Shown: positions 1 through 8,895 of the stretch, one piece after another | Numbering within the stretch: the first letter of the stretch is position 1 | Layout of the letters: each line of letters begins with the position of its first letter | Origin: Streptomyces sp. AC555_RSS877 | GTDB lineage: Bacteria > Actinomycetota > Actinomycetes > Streptomycetales > Streptomycetaceae | Assembly: GCF_019049245.1 (NCBI RefSeq) | Contig: NZ_JAGMUK010000195.1 | Span: forward strand, 1 to 64,000 | Reading direction: 5' to 3' | DNA length: 64,000 nucleotides | Notes under the pieces: generated by a model | What the model saw: only the letters and a program-made list of their open reading frames with translations | The model's database searches: none | Told to the model about the DNA's origin: nothing | Made by a program: the position numbers and the translations under genes

Positions 1-1
1 T

Positions 2-700
2 GGCGGAACCTCAGGCATCGGCTTGAGCCTCGCGCAATCCTTCGTGGAGCTCGGGGCGTCTGTCGTCGTTTGCGGACGTTCGCAGGCTGCGCTTGACCAC
101 TTCGCGCAGGCCCACCCGCAGGCGCTGGCCGTGCGGGCTGATGTGACGAACGCGGCTGATCGGGCAGCGCTGTTGCAAGCAGTCGCTGATCGCTTCGGGC
201 GTCTGGACGTGCTGGTCAACAACGCCGGTACGTTCGAGGAACGAGACTATGCCACCGGCAAGAACCCGAATGCGACGCTCGATGCCGAGGTGGCGTTGAA
301 CCTCACCGCCCCCATCCACTTGACGGGCGAAGTGCTCGAGCGATGGCCATCGCCCGACGCGATCGTCTTCATCACCTCGGGGTTCGCTCTGGTCTCGCCC
401 ACTCGCGCGCCTACCCACGGCGCGGTGAAGGCCGGCCTGCACGGCTTTGCGGATGGCTTGCGCCGTCAACTCGCCCCGCAGGGTCACACCCATGTCCTCG
501 AGGTCCTCCCACCGTCCACGGACACACCCATGAACGCCGAAGCCACGGGGAAGAAACTGACTCCCGCACAGGTGGCGGCGGTCACGATGAAGGCTCTTCG
601 GCGGAGGCGGAACATGGCATTCCCCGGTCAGACGAAAGTCATGCCCGCCATGCTGCGCATCGCGCCGGGCACACTACGACGCGTCGTCGCCGAGCTCTGA
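2..700 (+). CDS. Short-chain dehydrogenase/reductase, 5'-truncated by window edge
   Basis: This is a classical NAD(P)-dependent SDR. The reading frame is open from the first bases, and the codons just before the first possible start (TTG at 23) encode GGTSGIG, the Rossmann dinucleotide-binding motif, so the true start lies upstream of the window. The frame also shows the NNAG motif. The region where YxxxK is expected reads THGAVKAG, so the catalytic Tyr appears to be His while the Lys is kept. Activity may therefore be altered, or this may be a DltE-like member. Substrate unknown. A small membrane-protein gene follows 50 bp downstream in the same direction and may be co-transcribed. Confidence 0.85.
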   Translation, partial: GGTSGIGLSLAQSFVELGASVVVCGRSQAALDHFAQAHPQALAVRADVTNAADRAALLQAVADRFGRLDVLVNNAGTFEERDYATGKNPNATLDAEVALNLTAPIHLTGEVLERWPSPDAIVFITSGFALVSPTRAPTHGAVKAGLHGFADGLRRQLAPQGHTHVLEVLPPSTDTPMNAEATGKKLTPAQVAAVTMKALRRRRNMAFPGQTKVMPAMLRIAPGTLRRVVAEL

Positions 701-750
701 ACCCCATGAAACACAGCTGACCGGCCCGTTCCGGATTGAAAGGATTCTCC

Positions 751-1200
751 ATGTCCAAATTCCCCCTCCACCTGGTTCCTTCCCGTAGAGCGCTGACGAC
801 CGGGCGCTTCATCGTCGCGGCCACCCATTTGTTCACCCCGCGGCTGGCCGCGCGGTTTTTCCAGCTCACGGCCAGCGGTACCCCCGCGATCCCTTATTCG
901 CGGATGTTCGCGATCCGCAACGCTGCTCTCGGGCTTGGACTGCAACGGATGGACAGTTTCACCCGGCCCCAGCAGCAGCAGTTTCTTGCGGTGAACATCG
1001 TCATGGACTCGGTCGATGCCGCCGCTTTCCTGGCTGCGGGCCTGCGGCGCGACGTCAGCCGTACCTCGACCATGCTGTCCGCCGCCGTGGCTCTTTCTGC
1101 GGTGGTAGCCGGTACCACGGCCCTCATCGAGCACAAGCAAGCGGCCGCCCAAGAAACGGAGTCAACAGCGACGGCGCCATCGAACAGCGACTGGAAGTGA
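751..1200 (+). CDS. Small hypothetical membrane-associated protein
   Basis: The protein is about 149 residues. I chose ATG 751 over the in-frame TTG at 736 because GAAAGGA at 738-744 makes a good ribosome site for it. There is an N-terminal arginine-rich stretch, then alanine-rich hydrophobic segments around residues 75-125 (NIVMDSVDAAAFLAAG and TMLSAAVALSAVVAGTTAL) that could form one or two membrane helices, and a polar Thr/Ser-rich tail. It resembles DUF4267-type small actinobacterial membrane proteins, but I cannot place it firmly. It follows the SDR gene closely and may share its transcript. Confidence 0.6.
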   Translation: MSKFPLHLVPSRRALTTGRFIVAATHLFTPRLAARFFQLTASGTPAIPYSRMFAIRNAALGLGLQRMDSFTRPQQQQFLAVNIVMDSVDAAAFLAAGLRRDVSRTSTMLSAAVALSAVVAGTTALIEHKQAAAQETESTATAPSNSDWK

Positions 1201-1387
1201 CCGCACCGGCGTGGCACCGCAGCTGATCCACCGCACCGCCTCCATTGGCTGGAGGCCGCCGAGGACGGGTGGGCGGTCTCTGTCGAGTTCAGCATCGGGC
1301 GGATGAGGTTCTGGCGAAGACGAGGACGACGGTGCCCGGTGCCGTCGACGGTGAGGGCGGCCGGCTTCCCCGACGGGGCAGGCCAGG

Positions 1388-1636
1388 TCACCGGCTGCTC
1401 CCACTCGTGGCGATCGCGGGGAGGACGGCGAGAGTGAAGATGCCTCCGGTGAGGGCGAGGACGGGGTAGCCGGAGGCGGAGACGACGAGGCCGGAGCTGA
1501 AGCCCCCGGTGGCGATGGCGATGGAGAAGTCGGCCATGCCCTGGTTCTTGGCGCGGGTGGCCAGCGGCACGGCATCGGTGATCATCGCGGTGCCGGAGAC
1601 GAGGCCCAGGTTCCAGCCCAGCCGCGGCAGGCGCCG
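1388..1636 (-). pseudogene. MFS transporter, C-terminal fragment
   Basis: Only the last about 80 residues of a major facilitator transporter remain. They read GWNLGLVSGTAMITDA, then TRAKNQGMADFSIA, then two hydrophobic segments ending in a proper stop at 1388-1390. This is the usual final pair of helices of an actinobacterial MFS exporter. Upstream of about 1636 the frame loses similarity and runs into unrelated remnants, so about 80 percent of the gene is missing. The interval 1201-1387 holds no recognisable gene. Confidence 0.65.
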
Positions 1637-1884
1637 CGGCTGCGGTGATTCCGGCGGCGAGCGAAGTCCTCGTCCAGGCAGGCCGCGATGGACACATTCG
1701 TCATCCCGTCAGGTCCCCGATCGGTCAGCGTTGCCGTCGCTCTTGCCGGTGCACCACCGTCCGAGGGGATGGCGGTGCGGCCCCGGGCGGCGACGATCAC
1801 CCGACGGGAGCGGACCCGCCCTGGCGTGCACGCTGAGCCTTGCCCTCCCATGGGTCCCGGTTCAGGAGGGGGCTGCGAGGTGCG

Positions 1885-2280
1885 CCGGAATCGGGCTTGG
1901 AGGGGAATGACGGTGGCGCCGGTGCGCAGGGCCTCGTTTTCGAGGGCGAGTTTACGGATGGCTTCCTCGTAGAGGGTGAGGGTGCGGCGCAACTCGGTGT
2001 TCTCCTTTCGCAGCCGGGCCAGATTCGCCTCCCGCCGCTCGTCGGCCCCGGAGGACTCTGCTTGGACCATCGGTGGGGCGGTCGCAGGGATGTGGGGCCG
2101 GAAATGGGTGTCGATCAGGTTGGCGTAGTGGCGGTGGAAGGTGGCGTGGGGGATGCCGAGGTGCCGCTCGATGGCGGTGACGGTCGGGCGGTGTCCTCCG
2201 AGGAGGCAGGCGGGGTGGGCCGGGGAGCCCGCGATCGCCACGATCTCCGTGTCCACCGTGTCGACATGCCACTGGTGAAG
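1885..2280 (-). pseudogene. Transposon accessory-type protein remnant (HTH plus coiled coil)
   Basis: The frame encodes a helix-turn-helix-like segment (TVTAIERHLGIPHATFHRHY) followed by a charged coiled coil (ANLARLRKENTELRRTL, EAIRKLALENEALR) and TVIPL. This layout matches the small accessory proteins, DUF6262-like, that travel with Tn554-type tyrosine recombinases in Streptomyces. No proper start or stop bounds the similarity, and the frame continues into unrelated sequence on both sides, so it is a remnant. A different fragment of the same protein class lies at 40259-40500. Confidence 0.5.
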
Positions 2281-2480
2281 CGTCGGTATTCGAGAGTTGC
2301 AGTATTCGCCTGCGCAGTGGGCAACTTTGGCAGGCTCTGATCCTGGCCACCCTGACAGGCGCCACCCGAGCCGAAGGATGCGGGTGCTGCGCGGCGGGTC
2401 TGGTAGCCGCCGACTGCTGTCGTCGGCTCGGCGGGACTCAAGCCGGTCCTCCAGGGGGCGCCACGCTGGCCGGGTTCGGG

Positions 2481-2941
2481 TCAGGAGGGCTGCCGTCCGG
2501 CCGGGTCTCCACCGGGGTCGTCGGGCCAGCTCGATGGCCGCGGTGATCCACTTGCCCACCGGTTCCCGCTGGACACAGAACGTCTGGGACACGGCCATAG
2601 CGATCTCCAGGCCCGTGCTGCCCGACCCGCCGGGTCGGCCGCCTGGATGGACGGCAGCGTGGTGCTGCTGTGCCACACGCTGATCTGGACGGCGCCCTCG
2701 ACGAGCTCCAGGTCCAGCAGGCACGGGCCGGGCGCGTACTTGCGGGCGTTGGTGACCCGCTCGCTGACGACCAGCTGCACCATGCCCGTCGCCCGCTCCG
2801 ACACCGGCAGCCCGTGCACGACCTGCACCGTGGTGAGGAAGTCGCGGGCCATGGCACGGGCCTCGGTGATCTCCGCGCTGCCCTCGAACGCGGCACCGGC
2901 CCTGATCAGACGGTCGGCAAGCGGGTCCTGGCCCTCATTTT
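2481..2941 (-). pseudogene. Anti-sigma-type ATP-binding protein (HATPase), frameshifted
   Basis: The N-terminal half (FEGSAEITEARAMARDF, then QLVVSERVTNARKYAPG) is the HATPase_c fold of RsbW/SpoIIAB-like regulators, with the N-box Glu and Asn present. The G-box half (GLEIAMAVSQTF and QREPVGKWITAAI) lies in another frame at 2521-2613, and the tail (DDPGGDPAGRQ) returns to the first frame. Two indels, one inside the nucleotide-binding G box, therefore break the gene. Such proteins normally inhibit sigma factors or act as orphan regulators in Streptomyces. As it stands it should be inactive unless the indels are sequencing errors. Confidence 0.65.
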
Positions 2942-3134
2942 GGCAGCAGCATCCATGGAACTGCCTCACGTCCGAAGCGCCGAGCAGTGCCCACCCCGCA
3001 GATCCCCGGAACACCACAGCACGCGCCGACACGCGACGTCACGGCGGCGCGTAAACCTACGGGCCGTGCCTCGGCGGCGTCGAAGTGGGCCGACCGCATC
3101 AGATGCCGGTGCAACGAGGCCGGCCGTGCCCTTG

Positions 3135-3758
3135 TCAGCGGTGGCGCGGGCGGGGCAGCAAGGCGAACGCGCTCTCCGCGATCGAGGTCAGGCGGTCGGG
3201 ACTGTGGCCGTACGCGCCCACGACATCGCACCCGCGGATGACGGTCAGCAGAAGGTATGCAAGGTCGTCGGGGTCCGCGTCGGGGTCGATGTCGCCGTTG
3301 CGCTGCGCCGCTCGCACACACTCGGCCACCGCCGTCCGGACCACGGAGAAGCAGTCGTTGGCCAGGCGTTGCACCTCGGGGTCGGAGGCGCCGATCTCCA
3401 GGGCCATCTTGGCGGCGAAGCAGGCCGCCGCCGCCCGGTCGGGGGCGGGGGGTACGTCGGCGGCGAGTGGCACTCCATGGACGGCGCGGAGCAAGTACGC
3501 GTGCAGTCGTTCCAGGGCGCCCTCGTCCGGTCCGGCGAGCATGTTCCGCGGACCTTGCCCCAGCCGGGCGAAGTAGCCGGTCATCGCCTGGAGCAGCACG
3601 CCGTGCTTGCCGTCGAACGCGGCGTAGAGGCTGCCGCGGCCCAGGCCGGTGGCGGCGCTGATGTCGTCGACGCTCGTGCCGTTGTAGCCCGTGGTGCGGA
3701 ACTGCCGCTCGGCGGCATGGAGGACGTGGTCGGGGTCGAAGCTTCGTGGTCTCGCCAT
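3135..3758 (-). CDS. TetR family transcriptional repressor
   Basis: This 207-residue regulator starts at MARPRSFDPD. A longer frame exists upstream, but the MARPR start is the family norm. Residues about 8-50 form the TetR helix-turn-helix (TSVDDISAATGLGRGSLYAAF). The rest is the ligand-binding and dimerisation domain. It is divergent from an SDR gene at 3963, and the 204-bp gap carries a promoter flanked by GTACaGAAC and GTTCaGTAC half-sites, so it most likely represses the SDR gene and itself. A decayed second copy of its 3' half, about 90 percent identical by eye, lies at 11094-11376 beside a second copy of the promoter. Confidence 0.9.
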   Translation of the reverse strand: MARPRSFDPDHVLHAAERQFRTTGYNGTSVDDISAATGLGRGSLYAAFDGKHGVLLQAMTGYFARLGQGPRNMLAGPDEGALERLHAYLLRAVHGVPLAADVPPAPDRAAAACFAAKMALEIGASDPEVQRLANDCFSVVRTAVAECVRAAQRNGDIDPDADPDDLAYLLLTVIRGCDVVGAYGHSPDRLTSIAESAFALLPRPRHR

Positions 3759-3787
3759 ACCAAGAAGGTAAAGCCGACCCACCCTTC

Positions 3788-3833
3788 TTGACAACCCGGT
3801 ACAGAACTGCCTAGGTTTCTGACTGTTCAGTAC
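3788..3833 (+). promoter_or_regulatory. Promoter with TetR-type inverted repeat, copy 1
   Basis: TTGACA at 3788-3793 and TAGGTT at 3812-3817 are separated by 18 bp and point toward the SDR gene. The half-sites GTACAGAAC (3799-3807) and GTTCAGTAC (3825-3833) form an inverted repeat with 8 of 9 matching positions and bracket the -10 box, which is a good place for a repressor. The same arrangement recurs at 11561-11606. The repressor is inferred to be the divergent TetR protein. Confidence 0.6.
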
Positions 3834-3962
3834 GCAACCGTCCTGAGCTCACCGGACAGGCTTGGTCCGGGTTTGCAGGACCGGTGCGGACCCTGTCGAC
3901 CTGAGCACAGGCGACCCCGCGCAGCGCACGACGAAGTCATGGCCACAACCGAAGGAACCGAC

Positions 3963-4778
3963 ATGCAGACAGCTCACCGAGTGGCCCTCGTGACGGGCGC
4001 CTCCTCCGGGATCGGGCGGGCGGCGGCGCTCGCCCTCGTGGGCGCCGGTTTCGCGGTGGTCGGCACGAGCCGCAACGCGGCGAACGCCGAGCCGCTCGGC
4101 GGGGTGACGTTCCTCGATCTCGACGTGGCCAGCGACGCATCGGTCCGCTCCCTGGTCGGGGAGGTGATCGAGCGGTTCGGCCGGATCGACGTCCTGGTCA
4201 ACAACGCAGGCGTAGGCGCGGTCGGCGCCGGCGAGGAGAGCTCGATCCACCAGGCCAAGGAGGTCTTCGACATCAACGTCTTCGGTCTGATGCGGATGAC
4301 GAACGCAGTGATGCCCCAGATGCGCGCCCAGGGCGGTGGCCGCGTGGTCAACGTCTCTTCGGTACTGGGTCTGATCCCAGCCCCCTTCATGGCCGTCTAC
4401 GCCGCCACCAAGCATGCGGTCGAGGGCTACTCCGAGTCCGTCGACCACGAGCTTCGCGAGCACGGCGTGCGGGTGCTGCTGGTCGAGCCGGCCTACACAA
4501 GCACGGCTTTCGAGGCGAGTAGCATGGCACCCGACTCACCCCTGCCGGTCTACGCCGCACAGCGGAAGGTCTCCCGAGACGTGCTGGCCACGGCCGTGCG
4601 CAACGCCGACCACCCGGACGTCGTCGCGAAGGTGATCGTCGCGGCCGCCACCGATTCCAAGCCCAAGCTCCGGTACACCGCCGGCCCGATGGCCGCACGC
4701 GTCAGCCTCCTGCGCCGGATCGTGCCCTCGCGCGCCTTCGACGGAGAAATCCGCAAGCTCAACCGGCTGGCCGGCTGA
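3963..4778 (+). CDS. SDR family oxidoreductase, TetR-controlled
   Basis: A 271-residue classical SDR. TGASSGIG (residues 11-18) binds NAD(P), NNAG supports the fold, and the serine of VNVSSVLG with YAATK forms the catalytic triad. The ATG at 3963 is preferred over 3939 because GAAGGAACC precedes it. The length and the C-terminal pattern fit oxidoreductases acting on small carbonyl compounds; the substrate cannot be inferred. It is divergent from the TetR gene, whose likely operator overlaps its promoter, so it is probably induced by a small molecule. Confidence 0.9.
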   Translation: MQTAHRVALVTGASSGIGRAAALALVGAGFAVVGTSRNAANAEPLGGVTFLDLDVASDASVRSLVGEVIERFGRIDVLVNNAGVGAVGAGEESSIHQAKEVFDINVFGLMRMTNAVMPQMRAQGGGRVVNVSSVLGLIPAPFMAVYAATKHAVEGYSESVDHELREHGVRVLLVEPAYTSTAFEASSMAPDSPLPVYAAQRKVSRDVLATAVRNADHPDVVAKVIVAAATDSKPKLRYTAGPMAARVSLLRRIVPSRAFDGEIRKLNRLAG

Positions 4779-4812
4779 CCCCGCAGTACACCCGGCGCCT
4801 GAGGAGACGCCC

Positions 4813-5000
4813 ATGTCCCAGCCCAGAGACACCGAAGCCAGCATCGTGGGCGGCGCGGGGCCGACCGGCAGGCCGAGGTCGACCGGCTGCTGGCCCTCGG
4901 GGCGCGGCACGCGGACATCGGCCAGGGAGAGCCGTCCTGGACCACACTGGTGGACCCGGAGGGCAACGAGTTCTGCGTGCTCGGCTCGCGGCGAAGCTGA
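4813..5000 (+). pseudogene. VOC/glyoxalase-like C-terminal remnant behind an unrelated start
   Basis: From 4872 to the TGA at 4998-5000 one frame reads AEVDRLLALGARHADI, then LVDPEGNEFCVLG. This is the typical last strand region (DPEGNEFC) of VOC/glyoxalase-like proteins. The ATG at 4813 opens a different frame (MSQPRDTEASIVGG), so the piece has no start of its own. At most about 43 residues of a normally 115-260 residue protein remain. Confidence 0.6.
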
Positions 5001-5097
5001 CCGGAGCGAAGCAGGGCGATCGAAAATACGATGGCTGAAAGGCGGCGCGGCACCGAGCCGGCGCCGACCGTGATCCGATCACTCGGGGTGTAGACGT

Positions 5098-6774
5098 ATG
5101 GCACAGGCCGCAGACGCTGCGCGGACCGTCATCGTGACCGTGGACGACGACCCCGGGGTGTCCCGGGCCGTCGCCCGTGACCTGCGACGGCGCTACGGCG
5201 AGTCGTACCGGATCGTGCGCGCGGAGTCCGGGGAGTCCGCGCTGGAGGCGCTGCGGGAGCTGAAGCTGCGTGGGGATCTGGTCGCGGTGATCCTTGCCGA
5301 TTACCGGATGCCGCAGATGAACGGCATCGAGTTCCTCGAACAGGCCCTGGACCTCTATCCGGGCGCCCGGCGCGTGCTGCTGACCGCGTACGCGGACACC
5401 AGCGCGGCGATCGACGCGATCAACGTCGTCGACCTCGACCACTACCTCCTCAAGCCGTGGGACCCGCCGGAGGAGAAGCTCTACCCGGTGCTCGACGACC
5501 TCCTGGAGGCGTGGCGGTGCAGTGACTACCGGCCGGTGCCCGCGACCAAGGTGATCGGGCACCGCTGGTCGGCGCGCTCCTCGGACGTGCGGGAGTTCCT
5601 GGCCCGCAACCAGGTGCCGTACCGCTGGTACTCCACGGAGGAGCCGGAGGGGCAGCGGCTGCTGGCCGCCGCGGGGCAGGACGGGCAGCGGCTGCCGGTG
5701 GTGATCACCCCCGACGGCACTCCCCTGGTCAGGCCGGAGGCGCCCGACCTGACCGCCCACGTGGGCCTCGCCACGACCCCGACCGCGGACTTCTACGACC
5801 TGGTCGTCATCGGCGGCGGGCCGGCCGGGCTGGGCGCGGCCGTGTACGGGGCCTCGGAGGGCCTGCGTACGGTGCTCGTGGAGCGGTCGGCGACCGGCGG
5901 GCAGGCCGGGCAGAGCTCGCGGATCGAGAACTACCTGGGCTTCCCCGACGGCGTCTCCGGCGCCCAGCTCACCGACCGGGCCCGCCGGCAGGCGACGAAG
6001 TTCGGCGCCGAGATCCTCACCGCCCGTGAGGTGGCGGGCCTGGAGGTCAACGGCGCGGCCCGGACCGTGCGCTTCTCGGACGGGTCGCAGATCGCGGCGC
6101 ACAGCGTGATCCTGGCGACCGGTGTGTCGTACCGGCGGCTGGAGGCGCCGGGTGCCGACGAGTTGTCGGGCCGCGGAGTGTTCTACGGGTCCGCGCTCAC
6201 CGAGGCCGCCGCCTGCCAGGGCCACGACGTGTACATCGTCGGCGGCGCCAACTCGGCCGGGCAGGCGGCGATGTACCTGTCCAGGGGCGCCAAGTCGGTG
6301 ACCCTGCTGGTGCGCGGAGCGGACCTCGCCGCGTCGATGTCGCACTATCTGATCCAGCAGATCGCCGAGTCGCCGAACATCTCGGTGCGGGCCCACACGG
6401 TCGTCGAGGCCGCGCACGGCGACGGCCACCTGGAACAGCTGACGTTGCGCGACACGACGAGCGGGCAGACCGAACTGGTCGACGCGCAGTGGCTGTTCGT
6501 GTTCATCGGCGCGGCCCCGCTGACCGACTGGCTGGACGGTACGGTGCTGCGGGACGAGCGCGGGTTCATCCTGGCCGGGCCCGATCTGACCGCCGACGGG
6601 CGGCCACCGGCGGACTGGGAGCTGGACCGACCGCCGTACCACCTGGAGACCAACATCCCCGGCGTGTTCGTCGCCGGGGACGCGCGCGCGGAGTCCGCGA
6701 AGCGGGTCGCGTCCGCCGTCGGAGAAGGAGCCATGGCCGTGATGCTCGTACACCGGTATCTGGAGCAGTCGTGA
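5098..6774 (+). CDS. Response-regulator receiver fused to thioredoxin-reductase-like flavoprotein
   Basis: This 558-residue cytosolic protein has three parts. Residues about 10-140 are a receiver domain with acidic residues 16-18, phospho-acceptor Asp68 (LADYRMPQMNG) and Lys119. Residues about 145-225 look like a glutaredoxin-type fold. Residues 233-558 are an NAD(P)/FAD oxidoreductase with GGGPAG at 239-244 and a second nucleotide site (VGGANSAG at 381-388). The CxxC redox pair of true thioredoxin reductases is absent: the equivalent region has a single Cys373. It cannot reduce thioredoxin by the usual route and may be a phosphorylation-gated flavin reductase or sensor. Its stop overlaps the start of the kinase gene, so both are translationally coupled. 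Confidence 0.9.
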   Translation: MAQAADAARTVIVTVDDDPGVSRAVARDLRRRYGESYRIVRAESGESALEALRELKLRGDLVAVILADYRMPQMNGIEFLEQALDLYPGARRVLLTAYADTSAAIDAINVVDLDHYLLKPWDPPEEKLYPVLDDLLEAWRCSDYRPVPATKVIGHRWSARSSDVREFLARNQVPYRWYSTEEPEGQRLLAAAGQDGQRLPVVITPDGTPLVRPEAPDLTAHVGLATTPTADFYDLVVIGGGPAGLGAAVYGASEGLRTVLVERSATGGQAGQSSRIENYLGFPDGVSGAQLTDRARRQATKFGAEILTAREVAGLEVNGAARTVRFSDGSQIAAHSVILATGVSYRRLEAPGADELSGRGVFYGSALTEAAACQGHDVYIVGGANSAGQAAMYLSRGAKSVTLLVRGADLAASMSHYLIQQIAESPNISVRAHTVVEAAHGDGHLEQLTLRDTTSGQTELVDAQWLFVFIGAAPLTDWLDGTVLRDERGFILAGPDLTADGRPPADWELDRPPYHLETNIPGVFVAGDARAESAKRVASAVGEGAMAVMLVHRYLEQS

Positions 6775-8255
6775 GCGGGCAGCCGATGCCGTGCGACGCG
6801 GCGGAGATCAGTTCCCTCTTCCTGTTCGAGAAGCTGAACTCCGAGCAGCTCGACAGGCTGTGCAGCGAGGGACGGGTCGAACTGTTCGACCCCGGGCCGG
6901 TGTTCACCGAAGGTGACCCGGCGACCTGCTTCTACGTGATGATCGAGGGCACGGTCGTCATGTCGCGCCGGGTGGGCGGCGACGACATCGAGGTGAGCCG
7001 CACGTCCCAGCCAGGGGTGTACGCGGGGGCCGTGCGGGCGTACGTCGGGGACGGGAAACCGCAGCGGTACATGAACTCGTTGCGGGTGCCGGAGCCGACG
7101 CGGTTCTTCGTCCTGCCCGCCGAATCGTTCGCGAACTTCATGCACGAGTGGTTTCCGATGGCGGTCCATCTCCTGGAGGGACTCTTCCTCGGTTCGCAGA
7201 CCTTTCAGCGGGCCGTCGGGCAGCGCGAACGGCTGCTGGCGCTGGGCTCGTTGTCCGCGGGTCTCACCCATGAGCTCAACAACCCGGCCGCGGCCGCCGT
7301 ACGGGCCACCTCCTCGCTCAGGGACCGGGCCACGCACATGCGCAACAAGCTCGCCGTCATCGCCTCGAGCCCCGACCACGCCGACGCCCTGAAGACCCTG
7401 CTCGACCTTCAGGAACGGACGGCCGAGCGGGTCTCCAAGGCGCCGGCACTGAGCCCGCTCGAAGCGTCCGACCGGGAGGACGAACTCGCCGACTGGCTCG
7501 ACGACCACGGCGTCCAGAACGGCTGGCAGATCGCGCCGACCTTCGTGCAGGGCGGTCTCGACGTCGACTGGCTGGAGCAGATCGCGGCCGCCGTCGACGA
7601 GCAGGAAATCCTGCAGAGTGCCATCGAGTGCCTCAACTACACGGTAGAGACCGAACTGTTGATGTCCGAGATCGAGGACTCCACCACCCGCATCTCGCAC
7701 CTCGTCGACGCCGCCAAGCAGTACTCGCAGCTGGACCGCGCCCCCTACCAGATCGCCGATGTCCACGAACTCCTCGACAGCACGCTGCTGATGCTGTCGG
7801 GCAAGATCGGTCCCCAGGTCAAGGTCGTGAAGGAGTACGACCGTTCGGTGCCGAGGATTCCGGCCTACCCGGCCGAACTGAACCAGGTGTGGACCAACCT
7901 GATCGACAACGCCGTCTCCGCCATCAACAGCGCGGGCGGCGAAGGGACGTTGACCGTACGCACCGCTCTGGTGCACGACCGGCTGCTGGCGGAGTTCCGC
8001 GACACGGGCCCGGGAGTGCCGGCCGAGATCCGCGGCCGGATCTTCGACCCGTTCTTCACCACCAAGCCGGTGGGCGAGGGCACCGGGCTGGGGCTCGACA
8101 TCTCCTGGCGGATCGTCGTCAACAAGCACCACGGTGATCTGAAAGTCGAGTCCGTACCCGGCGACACCCGCTTCCAGGTGCTGCTCCCCCTCACCGCCAC
8201 CGACCCCGACACCGAGCCCGATACCGTCCCCGACCCGGCCCAGGAGCCCTCATGA
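6771..8255 (+). CDS. Cyclic-nucleotide-binding-domain sensor histidine kinase
   Basis: The 494-residue protein begins with GTG 6771, which overlaps the preceding TGA by GTGA; ATG 6786 is an alternative. Residues about 10-150 are a cNMP-binding/CRP-like domain. A HisKA region follows with phospho-acceptor His167 (SAGLTHELNNP), and a HATPase domain carries the N box (NQVWTNLIDNA), G1 (DTGPGVP), F box and G2 (GEGTGLGL). No membrane segment is visible, so it senses a cytosolic signal. Gene coupling makes the fused receiver-flavoprotein its probable partner. The C-terminal tail is Asp/Pro-rich and probably disordered. Confidence 0.92.
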   Translation: MSGQPMPCDAAEISSLFLFEKLNSEQLDRLCSEGRVELFDPGPVFTEGDPATCFYVMIEGTVVMSRRVGGDDIEVSRTSQPGVYAGAVRAYVGDGKPQRYMNSLRVPEPTRFFVLPAESFANFMHEWFPMAVHLLEGLFLGSQTFQRAVGQRERLLALGSLSAGLTHELNNPAAAAVRATSSLRDRATHMRNKLAVIASSPDHADALKTLLDLQERTAERVSKAPALSPLEASDREDELADWLDDHGVQNGWQIAPTFVQGGLDVDWLEQIAAAVDEQEILQSAIECLNYTVETELLMSEIEDSTTRISHLVDAAKQYSQLDRAPYQIADVHELLDSTLLMLSGKIGPQVKVVKEYDRSVPRIPAYPAELNQVWTNLIDNAVSAINSAGGEGTLTVRTALVHDRLLAEFRDTGPGVPAEIRGRIFDPFFTTKPVGEGTGLGLDISWRIVVNKHHGDLKVESVPGDTRFQVLLPLTATDPDTEPDTVPDPAQEPS

Positions 8256-8602
8256 CCAAGGACACCGGAATCGACCCCAGCGTCCCGCCCAGCGGTGCCG
8301 GATGCGTCGAGTGCGACGCCGACGGCGGCTGGTGGTTCCATCTGCGGCGCTGCGCCCAGTGCGGCCACATCGGCTGCTGCGACGACTCACCCGCCAAGCA
8401 CGCCACCGGCCACTTCCGGGACACCGGCCATCCGGTGATCCGCAGTTACGAACCGGGCGAGAACTGGTTCTGGAACTTCGAGACGTCCGAGCTGTACGAG
8501 TCAGGTCCGGCCCTGGCTCCCCCGGACGCCCACCCTGCCGACCAGCCCACGCCGGGACCGGCGGGGCGCGTGCCGGCGAACTGGGCGGACACGCTGCGCT
8601 GA
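8252..8602 (+). CDS. UBP-type zinc finger protein
   Basis: A 116-residue protein overlapping the kinase gene by ATGA. It has the Cys/His pattern of a UBP (ubiquitin-protease type) zinc finger: Cys18, Cys21, Cys34, Cys37, Cys42, His50, His54 and His60 (CVEC, RCAQCGHIGCC, KHATGHF). In eukaryotes this fold binds ubiquitin C-termini. In actinomycetes it is repeatedly found alone beside this kinase/flavoprotein pair, and its ligand is unknown to me. Zinc binding, and possibly thiol chemistry, would fit the redox theme of the operon. Confidence 0.9.
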   Translation: MTKDTGIDPSVPPSGAGCVECDADGGWWFHLRRCAQCGHIGCCDDSPAKHATGHFRDTGHPVIRSYEPGENWFWNFETSELYESGPALAPPDAHPADQPTPGPAGRVPANWADTLR

Positions 8603-8647
8603 GCCTGGCCGACCAGGGCTGTCAGTGGTGGATGTCAGGATTCAACT

Positions 8648-8895
8648 GTGCCGCAGAACCTGTTCGGCACTCCACTCATCGGCCGCGACGACGAGCTGAC
8701 CCGTCTCGCATGATCGAGTTCTTCGCCGCCCGCATCCGGCAGGGGCAGCGGGACGGTGACGTCGGCCAGGACGTCGACTCCAGAGCGCAGGCGCTGCTCT
8801 TGCAGAACACCCGCGCCGGGCTGCGGGTCATGGCCAAGCCGTGCGACCGGCCGACGCTCCACCGGATCACCGACACGGCCCTCGCGGGCCTCTGA
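8648..8895 (+). pseudogene. Chimeric scrap: LuxR/AAA N-terminus joined to TetR C-terminus
   Basis: GTG 8648 opens 21 codons reading LFGTPLIGRDDELTRL, the N-terminal signature of large LuxR-type AAA regulators, and meets TGA at 8711. A different frame beginning at ATG 8710 encodes 61 residues (MIEFFAARIRQGQRDGDV to HRITDTALAGL) matching the C-terminal end of TetR regulators. Neither half can function. The abrupt junction suggests a deletion between two regulator genes. Confidence 0.55.

Noticed and set aside
3873..3962. Longer N-terminus for the SDR starting at 3873 or 3939
   Set aside because: The extra residues lack similarity to SDR starts, and the best ribosome site (GAAGGAACC) precedes 3963.
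4759..6753. A 664-codon minus-strand open frame
   Set aside because: It is a GC-skew shadow of the receiver-flavoprotein gene, whose plus-strand frame carries all cofactor motifs.
6345..8132. A 595-codon minus-strand open frame
   Set aside because: Shadow of the histidine kinase gene; low-complexity translation with no domain.
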